From contig NZ_CP139976.1 of assembly GCF_034424625.1 (NCBI RefSeq), positions 2,666,001 through 2,730,000 of the forward strand: DNA of 64,000 bases, read 5' to 3'. Below, piece by piece: positions 23,734-31,638 of the stretch. A model generated the notes under the pieces. The model was not told the origin of the DNA, searched no databases, and worked only from the letters and a program-made list of their open reading frames with translations. This DNA comes from Janthinobacterium lividum. GTDB lineage: Bacteria > Pseudomonadota > Gammaproteobacteria > Burkholderiales > Burkholderiaceae_D. Each line of letters opens with the position of its first letter. Positions within the stretch are counted from its first letter, which is position 1. A program made the position numbers and the translations under genes.

Positions 23734-24938
23734 AAGCGCGCAACCTGACCCTGGTGCTGGCCGGGCTGGCCATGCTGGGCCCGTTCGCCACCGATACCTT
23801 CCTGCCGTCGTTTCCCGCGATCGGCACGCATTTCGACGTCAGCAGCGTGCTGGTGCAGCAGACCCTGAGCGTCTACCTGGCCGCCTATGCCTTCATGACC
23901 TTGTTTTACGGCACCTTGTCCGATTCGTTTGGCCGCCGTCCCGTGATTCTCGCTTCGCTGCTGATCTTTGCCGTGGGCTCCATCGGCGCCGCGTTTGCCC
24001 CCAGCTTTGGCTGGCTGCTGTTCTTCCGCGGCATGCAGGGCGCCTCGGCGGGGGCGGGCAGGGTCATCGGCCAAGCCATCGTGCGCGACAGCCTGTCGGG
24101 CGCGGCCGCACAGAAGATGCTGGCCAATATCATGATGGTGTTCGGCATCGCGCCCTCCATCGCGCCCATCATCGGCGGCTGGCTGCACGTGGCGTATGGC
24201 TGGCAATCCACGTTCGTGTTCACCTTTTCCGTCACGGTGCTGCTGTTGCTGGCCTGCCTGAAAGGCTTGCCGGAAAGTTTAGCCGTCGAGCAACGTCAAC
24301 CTTTTCACCCAGGCAACATCGCACGCAATTACTGGCTGGCCTTGCGCCACCGGGCGTTCCTGCTGCGTTCGCTGGCCGTGGCCTTTGCGTTTGGCGGCTT
24401 TGCCCTGTACATCGCCTCGGCCCCGCATTTCATCCTGGAACTGCTGCACCTGCCGGAAACGGCCTTCGGCTGGATGTTCATTCCCATGGTGGCGGGCCTG
24501 GTGGGCGGCTCGGCGCTGTCGGGCAAGCTGGCCCATGCGGTGAAAAGCGCCGTGCTGGTGCGCTGGGGCTTGCTGGCCATGGCGGCCACGGGCGCGCTCA
24601 ACATTGCCTACAACCACTGGTTCGCGGCCAGCGTCCCGTTCGCCGTCGTGCCCGTGATGCTGTACGCGTTCGGCATGTCGCTGGCCTTGCCGGGCATGAC
24701 CATGTCGACGCTCGACATTTTTCCGCAGATGCGGGGCCTGGCTGCCTCCCTGCAAAACTTCGTGCAAATGCTGGTGTTTGCGCTCGTGTCCGGTTTTGTC
24801 GCACCGCTGCTGTTCGACAGTGCGTTCAAGCTGGCGCTGGGGCAGGCCTCTGCCGTGGCGCTGGCCGCGTTTTTCTGGTGGCTGGGCACGCGCCAGGACG
24901 CGGCGCAGGGTGTGATGAGTATTGCCAAAACGGCATGA
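23730..24938 (+). CDS. Bcr/CflA family multidrug efflux MFS transporter
   Basis: A 402-residue, 12-helix proton-driven exporter. The family shows in MLGPFATDTFLPSFPAIG (helix 1), YGTLSDSFGRRPVI (motif A in loop 2-3), FFRGMQGASAGAGRVIGQAIVRD (helix 4) and GIAPSIAPIIGGWL (motif C, antiporter). Its start ATG overlaps the TetR stop (ATGA), so expression is tied to the repressor. The substrate is unknown; relatives act on bicyclomycin, chloramphenicol or sulfonamides. A GC hairpin lies between its stop and the next gene. Confidence 0.92.
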   Translation: MKARNLTLVLAGLAMLGPFATDTFLPSFPAIGTHFDVSSVLVQQTLSVYLAAYAFMTLFYGTLSDSFGRRPVILASLLIFAVGSIGAAFAPSFGWLLFFRGMQGASAGAGRVIGQAIVRDSLSGAAAQKMLANIMMVFGIAPSIAPIIGGWLHVAYGWQSTFVFTFSVTVLLLLACLKGLPESLAVEQRQPFHPGNIARNYWLALRHRAFLLRSLAVAFAFGGFALYIASAPHFILELLHLPETAFGWMFIPMVAGLVGGSALSGKLAHAVKSAVLVRWGLLAMAATGALNIAYNHWFAASVPFAVVPVMLYAFGMSLALPGMTMSTLDIFPQMRGLAASLQNFVQMLVFALVSGFVAPLLFDSAFKLALGQASAVALAAFFWWLGTRQDAAQGVMSIAKTA

Positions 24939-24990
24939 GCGGAGTTTGAAAAGGTAGGCATGCTTCCTGCTTTGTTACACTGTGACAATC

Positions 24991-25029
24991 AGACCCACGC
25001 TGCGGGCACAGCAGCACGCGCGCGGGTCT
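24991..25029. repeat. Inverted repeat with TCAGACCC core
   Basis: AGACCCACGC (24991-25000) pairs with GCGCGGGTCT (25020-25029) with one mismatch. The left flank reads TCAGACCC, the same core as the perfect palindrome at 59528-59548, so both may belong to one dispersed family. There is no T-run after it. Confidence 0.4.
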
Positions 25030-25060
25030 AAGCAGTTTTGCAACTTTACCTTTGGCTATC

Positions 25061-26407
25061 ATGCACTTGATTAACTCCAGTTTGAACCACGCCTTGCGCG
25101 TGCCGCTGGCGGCGGAAATCCATTCGCGGCCGTTTTTGCAGCTCGACGCACCCGAGCTGATCACCCATCTGGCCGTGTATAAAGATGACAGCGCAGCGCC
25201 CGGTGCGTCGAATATGGCCGCCCAGCACGCCACCCTGGCGGCCCTGTGCACGCATTTCGGCGTCACGCCGCCCGCCGCCGAAGCCAAGTATTTTTATTAC
25301 GACTTCGGCCGCTTCCGCCTGAAATGGGAATGCCACACGGAATTTGCCACGTTTACCTTTGCCGAGCATCCGGGACAGGCCTTGCCCCTGGCGCAGGCGT
25401 TCGAGCGAATGCCTTTGGCGCAGTTGCCGCAGCAATGGCTGGCGGGCTTGAAGGGCAAGCTGATGGTGGCGGCGCACGTGGTGCTCGAGCAGGCGACCGA
25501 GCCGGCCGAAATCTTCATGCAGGGCTTGTCGCGCGTCTTCGAGGGCAATACCCTGGCCGGCAGCAAGGTGCTGCAGGGCGGCGAATTGTGGACGGATTTC
25601 ACGATCCAGTCCGATGGCTTCAGCCGTTTCGTCATCCGCGATGCGGGCATGCGCTCGCAGCAGTCGGGCCGCCTGGTGCAGCGCGTGCTGGAAATCGAAA
25701 CCTACCGCATGATGGCTTTATTGGGCTTGCCCTACGCCATGCAGGCGGCGCCATCCTTGAATGCCATCGAGAACGAACTGGCGACCCTGGCCGCCGCCAT
25801 GGTCGACACGGACGATACTCCGGGCCTGGTCAAGGCCGACGAGGGCGTTGCCGAGCAAGCCTTGCTCGACCGCATCACGCGCCTGGCCGCCCGCATTGAA
25901 AAGCTGTCGCTCGACAATAGCTACCGCTTTTCCGCGTCGAAAGCCTACATGGGCCTGGTCAAGGCGCGCATCGACGAGTTGCGCGAAGTGCGCATCGAAG
26001 GCATACCCACGGTCGAGGAATTCATGGATCGGCGTTTGACGCCCGCCATGAACACGTGCGAAGCGATGGCCAGCCGCCAGGAAGCGATGGCGCAGCGCAT
26101 TGCCAACACGAATGACTTGCTGCGCACGCGCGTGGGCATCGTGCAGGAATTGCAGAACCGGCAAATCCTGCAATCGATGAACGCCCGCGCGGCGCAGCAG
26201 CTGCGCTTGCAGCAAGCCGTGGAAGGCTTGTCGGTGGCCGCCATTTCCTATTATGTGATCGGCCTGTTCAGCTACACGGGCAAGGCGGCCAAGGTGATGG
26301 GCTTGCCCGTGAATCCGGAAATCCTCGTCGGCGCGCTGGTGCCGTTCGTGGCGACCGCCGTGTGGCTGGGACTGCGCCGCATGCACCACAAGCTGCACGC
26401 GGACTGA
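25061..26407 (+). CDS. DUF3422 family membrane-anchored protein
   Basis: A 448-residue protein of unknown function. The conserved N-terminal block [14 protein letters not shown] and the phrase [13 protein letters not shown] define DUF3422. The middle is a long helical region (residues about 270-380) with coiled-coil character. Two C-terminal membrane helices ([12 protein letters not shown] and [17 protein letters not shown]) anchor it, so most of the protein is likely cytoplasmic. The frame also opens with a TTG at 25052; the ATG at 25061 is preferred, although no ribosome site is evident. It stands alone between the efflux pair and the LRR-like gene. Confidence 0.88.
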   Translation: MHLINSSLNHALRVPLAAEIHSRPFLQLDAPELITHLAVYKDDSAAPGASNMAAQHATLAALCTHFGVTPPAAEAKYFYYDFGRFRLKWECHTEFATFTFAEHPGQALPLAQAFERMPLAQLPQQWLAGLKGKLMVAAHVVLEQATEPAEIFMQGLSRVFEGNTLAGSKVLQGGELWTDFTIQSDGFSRFVIRDAGMRSQQSGRLVQRVLEIETYRMMALLGLPYAMQAAPSLNAIENELATLAAAMVDTDDTPGLVKADEGVAEQALLDRITRLAARIEKLSLDNSYRFSASKAYMGLVKARIDELREVRIEGIPTVEEFMDRRLTPAMNTCEAMASRQEAMAQRIANTNDLLRTRVGIVQELQNRQILQSMNARAAQQLRLQQAVEGLSVAAISYYVIGLFSYTGKAAKVMGLPVNPEILVGALVPFVATAVWLGLRRMHHKLHAD

Positions 26408-26481
26408 ACAGGACGACATCGCGCTGTCATTTTTGCTATCTTTCAACATTCGACCGTCAGGTGTTTTGAAAAGGAAGTTGC

Positions 26482-28002
26482 GTGCTAGCGAATGTTGGAG
26501 ATGTTTACAGTGTGTTTTCGTCCGAGCTGCAGCAGTATGTGGCTTGCCAGGTCACCCGCATCAAGGATGCATCCTCGTCCAGGCCCGTAGCTGCCGTGCT
26601 GGAGCTGGACTGGACCGGTGACGCCTTGCCCGATGCGGCGGCCGTGCAAGCCATGCGGCCGCTGCTGTGCGATTATTTCTTCTGGAACAATCGCCACGAT
26701 CACTGCTATGCCACGGCGAACGTGCCGCCTGGCTATACGCTCGTTGGCAATATCGCGCCGCTGGTGGATGTGGAAGTCAATAGCTACCGCAGTGCCTGGT
26801 ACGTGGGCGACAGCGTGCTGCGCCAGCGCAACTGGGAGCGCATCGATCCGGCGCGGCGCCAGCAGTTCAAGGCCGCATCGGACAAGCGTGAAGTGACGCT
26901 GGGCGGCCAGGTCTTCCGGCAGGACGCGACGAAAATCAATGACAGCGTCTTGCAGGCGCTGGGCGACGTGTCCGAGCTGGAACAACTGCCTTGCCTGATG
27001 TCGATCGAGACTTGCAACGGCACGCAGGCATTGATGGAGTTTATCCAGGGCAATCCCTTCATCAATGAGCTGGACTGGCAATCATCGACGGTGCATGCGC
27101 TCGACTTCAGCGGCAGCGGCTTGAGCCGCCTGATCCTGCAGCCCGATGGCGTCACCCGCCTGGTCTTGAACGAAGGCTTGAGCCTGCTCGCGCTGCGCAG
27201 CGCGCCATCGCCGGCGCTGCGCATCGACGATGGCGCGGACGGCCGCCACCTGACACTGCAGTGCACGCACGCGCTGCCGCCGTTCCACGGTCTCGGCCAG
27301 TTGGGCGGCCTGTCGCTGATCGGCATGAAGGACGTTGATCTGGCGCATGTAGCGCAGCGTTTTCCCCACCTGACATCCTTGCGCATCTGGGGCAAGCCTG
27401 GGCTGGCGTCGCAGATGGCCAGCCTTGCGCGGCTGACCGAGCTGCGGACGTTCACCGCCTATGACCTGTTCGGTTTCACGGCGGAGGAATTTCCATCGGC
27501 CGCGCAATTGCCGAAGCTGTCGGCCTTGTGGCTGACCAGCTTGCCAGCGGATGTCGCCAAGGCCATCAAGGCCGGCTACAAGACAGCGGCGGCGCTGGGA
27601 CTGGACTTGTCGGTGACCAAGGCACGCAAGCCGGAATGGCTGGCGGATAACCTGCTCAACCCGTTCCGCGATTGGGATGGCCGCGAGCATATTTCCCCCG
27701 CGTATGCGAAAAAGGCGGCGCTGGCCTACAAGAACATGCTGGCCGTGACGCGCGGCATCGATGCCGCCATGCAGGCGACGGCGGCGGCCGCCGCGCTGGA
27801 AACGATGGTCGCCGCCTATGTGGATGCCTTCAACAAGATCGAGCGGCGCACGAGCATCATCGAGACGGTCGAGCGCGAGGAAATCTACACGGTGCTGGCC
27901 GAGCTGCTGGCCCAGCTGCGTGGGCAGCTGGGCGGGCAGGGCGCCACGCTCGTCGATGAGGCGGCCTTGCTGGCGCTGTTCGACCGCTTGCGCGAATTCT
28001 AG
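26482..28002 (+). CDS. Hypothetical protein with leucine-rich-repeat-like segment, 506 aa
   Basis: I do not recognise the family. GTG at 26482 is taken as start because AAGGAAG lies six bases upstream. Residues about 1-160 are a compact mixed domain rich in aromatic residues (LLCDYFFWNNRHDHCYA). Residues about 200-370 contain repeated L-x-x-L patterns (LDFSGSGLSRLIL, LTSLRIWG, LTELRTFTAYDL, LSALWLTSLP) that look like degenerate leucine-rich repeats. The last 120 residues are helical. No signal peptide. Its TAG stop lies inside the first TCTAGA of the bla operator array, so its 3' end overlaps the blaI control region. Confidence 0.75.
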   Translation: MLANVGDVYSVFSSELQQYVACQVTRIKDASSSRPVAAVLELDWTGDALPDAAAVQAMRPLLCDYFFWNNRHDHCYATANVPPGYTLVGNIAPLVDVEVNSYRSAWYVGDSVLRQRNWERIDPARRQQFKAASDKREVTLGGQVFRQDATKINDSVLQALGDVSELEQLPCLMSIETCNGTQALMEFIQGNPFINELDWQSSTVHALDFSGSGLSRLILQPDGVTRLVLNEGLSLLALRSAPSPALRIDDGADGRHLTLQCTHALPPFHGLGQLGGLSLIGMKDVDLAHVAQRFPHLTSLRIWGKPGLASQMASLARLTELRTFTAYDLFGFTAEEFPSAAQLPKLSALWLTSLPADVAKAIKAGYKTAAALGLDLSVTKARKPEWLADNLLNPFRDWDGREHISPAYAKKAALAYKNMLAVTRGIDAAMQATAAAAALETMVAAYVDAFNKIERRTSIIETVEREEIYTVLAELLAQLRGQLGGQGATLVDEAALLALFDRLREF

Positions 28003-28066
28003 ACCAGTCCAGCAGTCTAGAAAAAAAGTTCTAGACATTGAGTTCTAGACTGGGTATTCTAGCGGC
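27998..28066 (+). promoter_or_regulatory. BlaI operator array and promoter of the beta-lactam locus
   Basis: Four TCTAGA hexamers (27998, 28016, 28030, 28044) and one TCTAG (28058) occur in 65 bases; the last four are spaced exactly 14 bases apart. GTCTAGAA / TTCTAGAC form inverted pairs. The promoter TAGACA (28032-28037), 17-base spacer, TATTCT (28055-28060) is embedded in the array, and transcription would begin at or next to the blaI ATG at 28067. A bound BlaI dimer would cover the promoter fully. Confidence 0.8.
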
Positions 28067-28459
28067 ATGTTAAAAAATACCTCCACTCCCCATCCCACGG
28101 CCGCCGAACTGGACCTGCTGCGCATCCTGTGGCAGCGCGGCCCGTCCGACGCCCGCGCCGTGTATGACGCGCTGGCCGCTGAGCGTGCCGACGCCAGTTA
28201 CGCCACCGTGCTGCGCCAGTTGCAACTGATGCATGGCAAGGGCTTGCTGAGCCGCGATGAAAGCCAGCGGCCGCAGCTGTATGCGGCCGTCGAAGCGCAG
28301 GAAAAGTTGCAAACGAGTTTGCTCAAGGACTTGATCGGCAAGGTGTTTTCCGGTTCCGGCAAGGCGCTCGTGCTGACGGCGCTGCGCGAACACGTGAGCG
28401 ACGCGGAACGCCTGGAAATTGAAAAAATCCTGCGCAGCAAGGATGGCGGCGCGCCATGA
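28067..28459 (+). CDS. blaI: BlaI/MecI/CopY family repressor
   Basis: A 130-residue winged-helix repressor. TAAELDLLRILWQRGPSDARAVYDAL and YATVLRQLQLMHGKGLLSR form the DNA-binding domain, as in BlaI and MecI. The C-terminal helices (VLTALREHVSDAERLEIEKIL) dimerise. In BlaI systems, the membrane protease BlaR1 causes repressor cleavage once a beta-lactam is bound. The TCTAGA array overlaps its promoter, so it is autoregulated. No ribosome site is seen, and the predicted transcription start coincides with the ATG, hinting at leaderless translation. It overlaps the sensor gene by 4 bases. Confidence 0.93.
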   Translation: MLKNTSTPHPTAAELDLLRILWQRGPSDARAVYDALAAERADASYATVLRQLQLMHGKGLLSRDESQRPQLYAAVEAQEKLQTSLLKDLIGKVFSGSGKALVLTALREHVSDAERLEIEKILRSKDGGAP

Positions 28460-30213
28460 ACCTGGACCTGGGCATAAAGTTGGGCAACCTTGTCCCTGCG
28501 CTGGGCTGGGTCTTGCTGTATTTTGTCTGGCAGGGCTTGATCGTCGGCGCCGTCTCCGCTGCATTGCTCTGGCTGCTGCGCCACGCCAGCGCGCGCTGGC
28601 GCTATGCCGTGTGCGCGCTGGCGCTGCTGCTGTGCCTATGCATTCCCTCGCTCCACCTGCTGTCTCTGCTGTTGGGCACATCACTGGCCCAGCTGCCGAT
28701 GGCTGCGCCGCCCGCCTGGCGCGCCGCGCTGCAAGCGTGGATGCCGGCCCTGGTGCTGGCCTGGAGCGCCGGCGTTGGCCTGATGAGCTTGCGCCTGTGC
28801 CTGGGCCTGGCCTGGGTCGGCAGGCTGCGCCGCCAGGCTGTGGCGGCCCCCGCCATCTGGCAGACGCGCCTCGATGCGCTGGCGCTGCGCATGGGCTTGC
28901 GCGGCAGTCGGTCAGTGCCGCTGAAGCTGCATGCAGGCCTGGCCAGTCCAGTGACGGTGGGTTTCTGGCGCCCCGTCATCCTGCTGCCGGCCGCCTTGCT
29001 GAGCGGCATGCCCGTCGCCTTGCTGGAAGCGCTGCTGGCGCATGAACTGGCGCATGTGCGGCGCTGGGATTACCTGGTCAACCTGTTGCAAAGCGTGGCC
29101 GAGGCGCTGCTGTTCTTTCACCCCGTCGTCTGGTGGCTGTCGGCGCGCATGCGGGCCGAGCGGGAACAGGTGGCCGATGCCCTGGCTGCGCAAGCGCTGC
29201 AAGACCCGCAGCAGCTGGCCACGGCGCTGCATGCGTTGTCCCTGCACACGGCTGCGCCGCAGCATTCCCGCTTGCTGATGTCGGCACGGGGCGGGGCGTT
29301 GCTCACGCGCATAGAACGCCTGATGGCGCCAGGGCTGGATACGGTCGGCTGGAAACTGGCCGTACCCGCCTTGCTGCTGGCTTGTGCCACCCTGTTGTTG
29401 CAGACGCAGGAAAAGCCCGCAGTCAACGGGGCGATGCTGGCCGAGGCTGCCGCCGGCATGCTGGCCTTGCCCGTCAGCGCGAAACACATGCTGGTATTCG
29501 ATGACGCCAGCGGCAAGGTGTTGATGGCGAAAGATGCGGATGCCGTCGTGCCCATCGCCTCGATCACCAAGCTGATGACGGCCATGGTGGTGCTCGATGC
29601 GGGACTCGATCCCGATGAACAGTTGCGCATCGTGCGCGCCGACGGCGATGCGTCGTTGCAGCGCCACAGCCTGCTGGCCGATGGCGTGGCCGTGTCGCGC
29701 GGCGCGCTGCTGCAACTGGCCCTGTTGCCGTCCGAAAACCGCGCCGCCGCCGCGCTGGCGCGCACCTATCCCGGCGGCAACACTGCCTTTGCGCAAGCGT
29801 TGCAAGCGAAGATCCGCCACCTGGGCTTGCGCCGCACCACCTTGACGGACCCCGTCGGCAGTTCTCCGGCGAATATGTCCACTGCCAGCGAAGTGGCGAA
29901 GATCGTCGCGGCGGCCGCGCGCTATCCGGACATCGCGCGCATCACCAGCCACCCGCAGGCGAGCGTGGCCGTCAATGGCAAGACGCGCACCCTGCACAAC
30001 ACCAATCCGCTGGTGGGCGGCAAGGGCTGGGACATTCTGCTGTCCAAGACGGGCAGCAGCAACGAGGCGGGCAGTTGCCTGACGATGCGCATGCGCAGCG
30101 GCGGCAAGCACGTTACCGTGGTGCTGCTGGACGCCGCCGGCGCGCAGCGGCGCTCGCTCGACGCCGGACACATCCGCGACACCCTGGCCGGGAGCCCAGG
30201 CCGCATGCATTGA
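28456..30213 (+). CDS. BlaR1-type sensor: M56 metalloprotease fused to S11 penicillin-binding domain
   Basis: A 585-residue membrane protein. Residues 1-320 are an M56 (BlaR1/MecR1) module with several membrane helices, the zinc motif HELAH at 196-200, a further acidic ligand near EREQVAD (Glu235) and FHPVVWW. Residues about 335-585 form a D-Ala-D-Ala carboxypeptidase/endopeptidase domain of family S11 (PbpG/DacA type) with all three motifs: SITK (Ser369, Lys372), SEN (426-428) and KTG (531-533). Classical BlaR1 carries a class D-lactamase-like sensor instead. Acylation of Ser369 by a beta-lactam would trigger the protease. Whether the S11 part also keeps peptidase activity is unknown. Confidence 0.88.
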   Translation: MNLDLGIKLGNLVPALGWVLLYFVWQGLIVGAVSAALLWLLRHASARWRYAVCALALLLCLCIPSLHLLSLLLGTSLAQLPMAAPPAWRAALQAWMPALVLAWSAGVGLMSLRLCLGLAWVGRLRRQAVAAPAIWQTRLDALALRMGLRGSRSVPLKLHAGLASPVTVGFWRPVILLPAALLSGMPVALLEALLAHELAHVRRWDYLVNLLQSVAEALLFFHPVVWWLSARMRAEREQVADALAAQALQDPQQLATALHALSLHTAAPQHSRLLMSARGGALLTRIERLMAPGLDTVGWKLAVPALLLACATLLLQTQEKPAVNGAMLAEAAAGMLALPVSAKHMLVFDDASGKVLMAKDADAVVPIASITKLMTAMVVLDAGLDPDEQLRIVRADGDASLQRHSLLADGVAVSRGALLQLALLPSENRAAAALARTYPGGNTAFAQALQAKIRHLGLRRTTLTDPVGSSPANMSTASEVAKIVAAAARYPDIARITSHPQASVAVNGKTRTLHNTNPLVGGKGWDILLSKTGSSNEAGSCLTMRMRSGGKHVTVVLLDAAGAQRRSLDAGHIRDTLAGSPGRMH

Positions 30214-30215
30214 TA

Positions 30216-30227
30216 CCCCCCCCCCCC
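30216..30227 (+). repeat. Homopolymer tract of 12 C
   Basis: An uninterrupted C12 run two bases after the sensor stop and immediately before a hairpin, 47 bases before the lactamase start. Such tracts slip during replication; sequencing error in length is also possible. Confidence 0.8.
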
Positions 30228-30257
30228 GGGCGCGCCAGTGCGGGCGCCCATCTTTTT
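30228..30257 (+). terminator. Terminator-like hairpin before the lactamase gene
   Basis: GGGCGC / GCGCCC stem with a 10-base loop, then A and TCTTTTT. It would weaken read-through from blaI-blaR1 into bla. The C12 tract lies at its 5' foot and could pair alternatively with the G-rich arm. Confidence 0.55.
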
Positions 30258-30274
30258 ACACTCTGGAGATGAAG

Positions 30275-31237
30275 ATGACACTATTGGCGAAGTTGATGCT
30301 GGCTACGGTTGCGACCATGGCGGCTGGTTCGGTGCAGGCGAAGACCCCCGCACCGGTGCAGGATAAACCTGTCGATTGCGATAATTGCAAGGAATGGAAT
30401 GCGCCCGTCAAGCCGTTCAATGTCTTTGGCAATACCTGGTATGTGGGGACGGCCGGTTTGTCCGCCGTGCTGGTGACGAGTCCGCAAGGCCATATCCTGC
30501 TGGACGGCGCGCTGCCGCAGTCGGCGCCCCTGATCGTGGCGAACATCAAGGCGCTGGGCTTTCGCATCGAGGATGTGAAATACATCCTCAATTCGCATGC
30601 CCATTGGGACCATGCAGGCGGCATTGCCGCGCTGCAGCGGGCCAGCGGCGCCACCGTGATGGCCAGCGCAGCGGCCGCCCCGGTGCTGCAAAGCGGCACC
30701 AATGGCAAGGATGATCCCCAATACCAGGCCAATCCCGTCGTGCATGTGGCCAAGGTGCGCAAGGTCAGCCTGGTGGGCGAGGGCGATACCGTCAAGGTGG
30801 GCCCAGTGACCTTGACGGCCCACATGACGCCGGGCCACACGCCGGGCGGCACGACGTGGACGTGGACCTCGTGCGAAGGCGACCGCTGCCTGGACGTCGT
30901 GTATGCGGACAGCCTGAACCCGTATGCGAGCGGCGATTTCCGCTATACAGGCAAAGGCGCGGGCAAGGGTGGCACGCCTGACATTTCGGCCTCGTTTGAA
31001 GCGAGCATCGCCAAGGTAGCCGCCTTGCCATGCGACATCATCATCCCCGTCCATCCGGGCACGACGGATGTGCTGGGCAAGGCCGCCAAGCGCAGCGGCA
31101 CGGACAATCCCCTGATCGATGCGAATGCTTGCCGCGCCTATGCGGCCGAAGCGGGCGGCTTGCTGGCCAAGCGCCTGGCGAAGGAACGGGGCGTCGCGTT
31201 ACCAGCCGAAGCCAAGGACGCCGCGCACGCGCATTAA
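30275..31237 (+). CDS. bla: Subclass B3 metallo-beta-lactamase (THIN-B-like)
   Basis: A 320-residue periplasmic zinc enzyme that hydrolyses beta-lactams including carbapenems. The signal peptide ends near SVQAK (about residue 22). Zinc ligands are complete: HAHWDH at 108-113 (His108, His110, Asp112, His113), His188 in TPGHTPGG, His260 in VHPG. The intact HxHxDH and the lack of the B1/B2 Cys ligand put it in B3. The family known from J. lividum is THIN-B, and this gene fits it in length and layout. The ATG at 30275 has GGAG six bases upstream; the ATG at 30269 abuts it. Cys pairs (DCDNC, SCEGDRC) may form disulfides. Confidence 0.95.
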   Translation: MTLLAKLMLATVATMAAGSVQAKTPAPVQDKPVDCDNCKEWNAPVKPFNVFGNTWYVGTAGLSAVLVTSPQGHILLDGALPQSAPLIVANIKALGFRIEDVKYILNSHAHWDHAGGIAALQRASGATVMASAAAAPVLQSGTNGKDDPQYQANPVVHVAKVRKVSLVGEGDTVKVGPVTLTAHMTPGHTPGGTTWTWTSCEGDRCLDVVYADSLNPYASGDFRYTGKGAGKGGTPDISASFEASIAKVAALPCDIIIPVHPGTTDVLGKAAKRSGTDNPLIDANACRAYAAEAGGLLAKRLAKERGVALPAEAKDAAHAH

Positions 31238-31243
31238 ACGGTT

Positions 31244-31567
31244 TTACCCTGACGCCTGCCGCTGTTTTTGCAGGCGTTTCAGGAACACCGTCATTTCCTT
31301 GACGGCTTGCAGGTCGCCTTGCTGCTGGGCCACTGTCACGCCCGTGGTCCAGGCCGCCTGCGCTTCGTCCACCCGGTCAAGCTGGTGCAGGGCCTTGCCC
31401 AGCAGCTTCCAGGCGGCGGAATAGCCGGGCTGCTGCACGGTGGCTTGCGCCAGGTGCAGGGCCGCTTGCTCGGCGTCATTGTCTTTCAGGCAGGCGTCGC
31501 CCAGGCCAAAGCGCAGCAGGGCGTTGTCGCGCCCCTGCGCCAGCAGTTTTTCCAGATTTTCACGCAT
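31244..31567 (-). CDS. Small TPR-like protein, 107 aa
   Basis: Two tetratricopeptide-like repeats can be traced: LRFGLGDACLKDNDAEQAALHLAQATVQQPG and AAWKLLGKALHQLDRVDEAQAAWTTGVTVA (in pieces), followed by a basic helix EMTVFLKRLQKQRQ. TPRs bind other proteins. The ATG at 31567 has GAGG six bases upstream and is preferred over the in-frame ATG at 31579. It converges on the lactamase gene with a 6-base gap. The partner is unknown. Confidence 0.8.
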   Translation of the reverse strand: MRENLEKLLAQGRDNALLRFGLGDACLKDNDAEQAALHLAQATVQQPGYSAAWKLLGKALHQLDRVDEAQAAWTTGVTVAQQQGDLQAVKEMTVFLKRLQKQRQASG

Positions 31568-31638
31568 TCCCGGCCTCATCAATATGCAAGTTTATTCTTG
31601 TATATTAACGCTTCGGCGCGCGGGAAACAAGCTGACGT

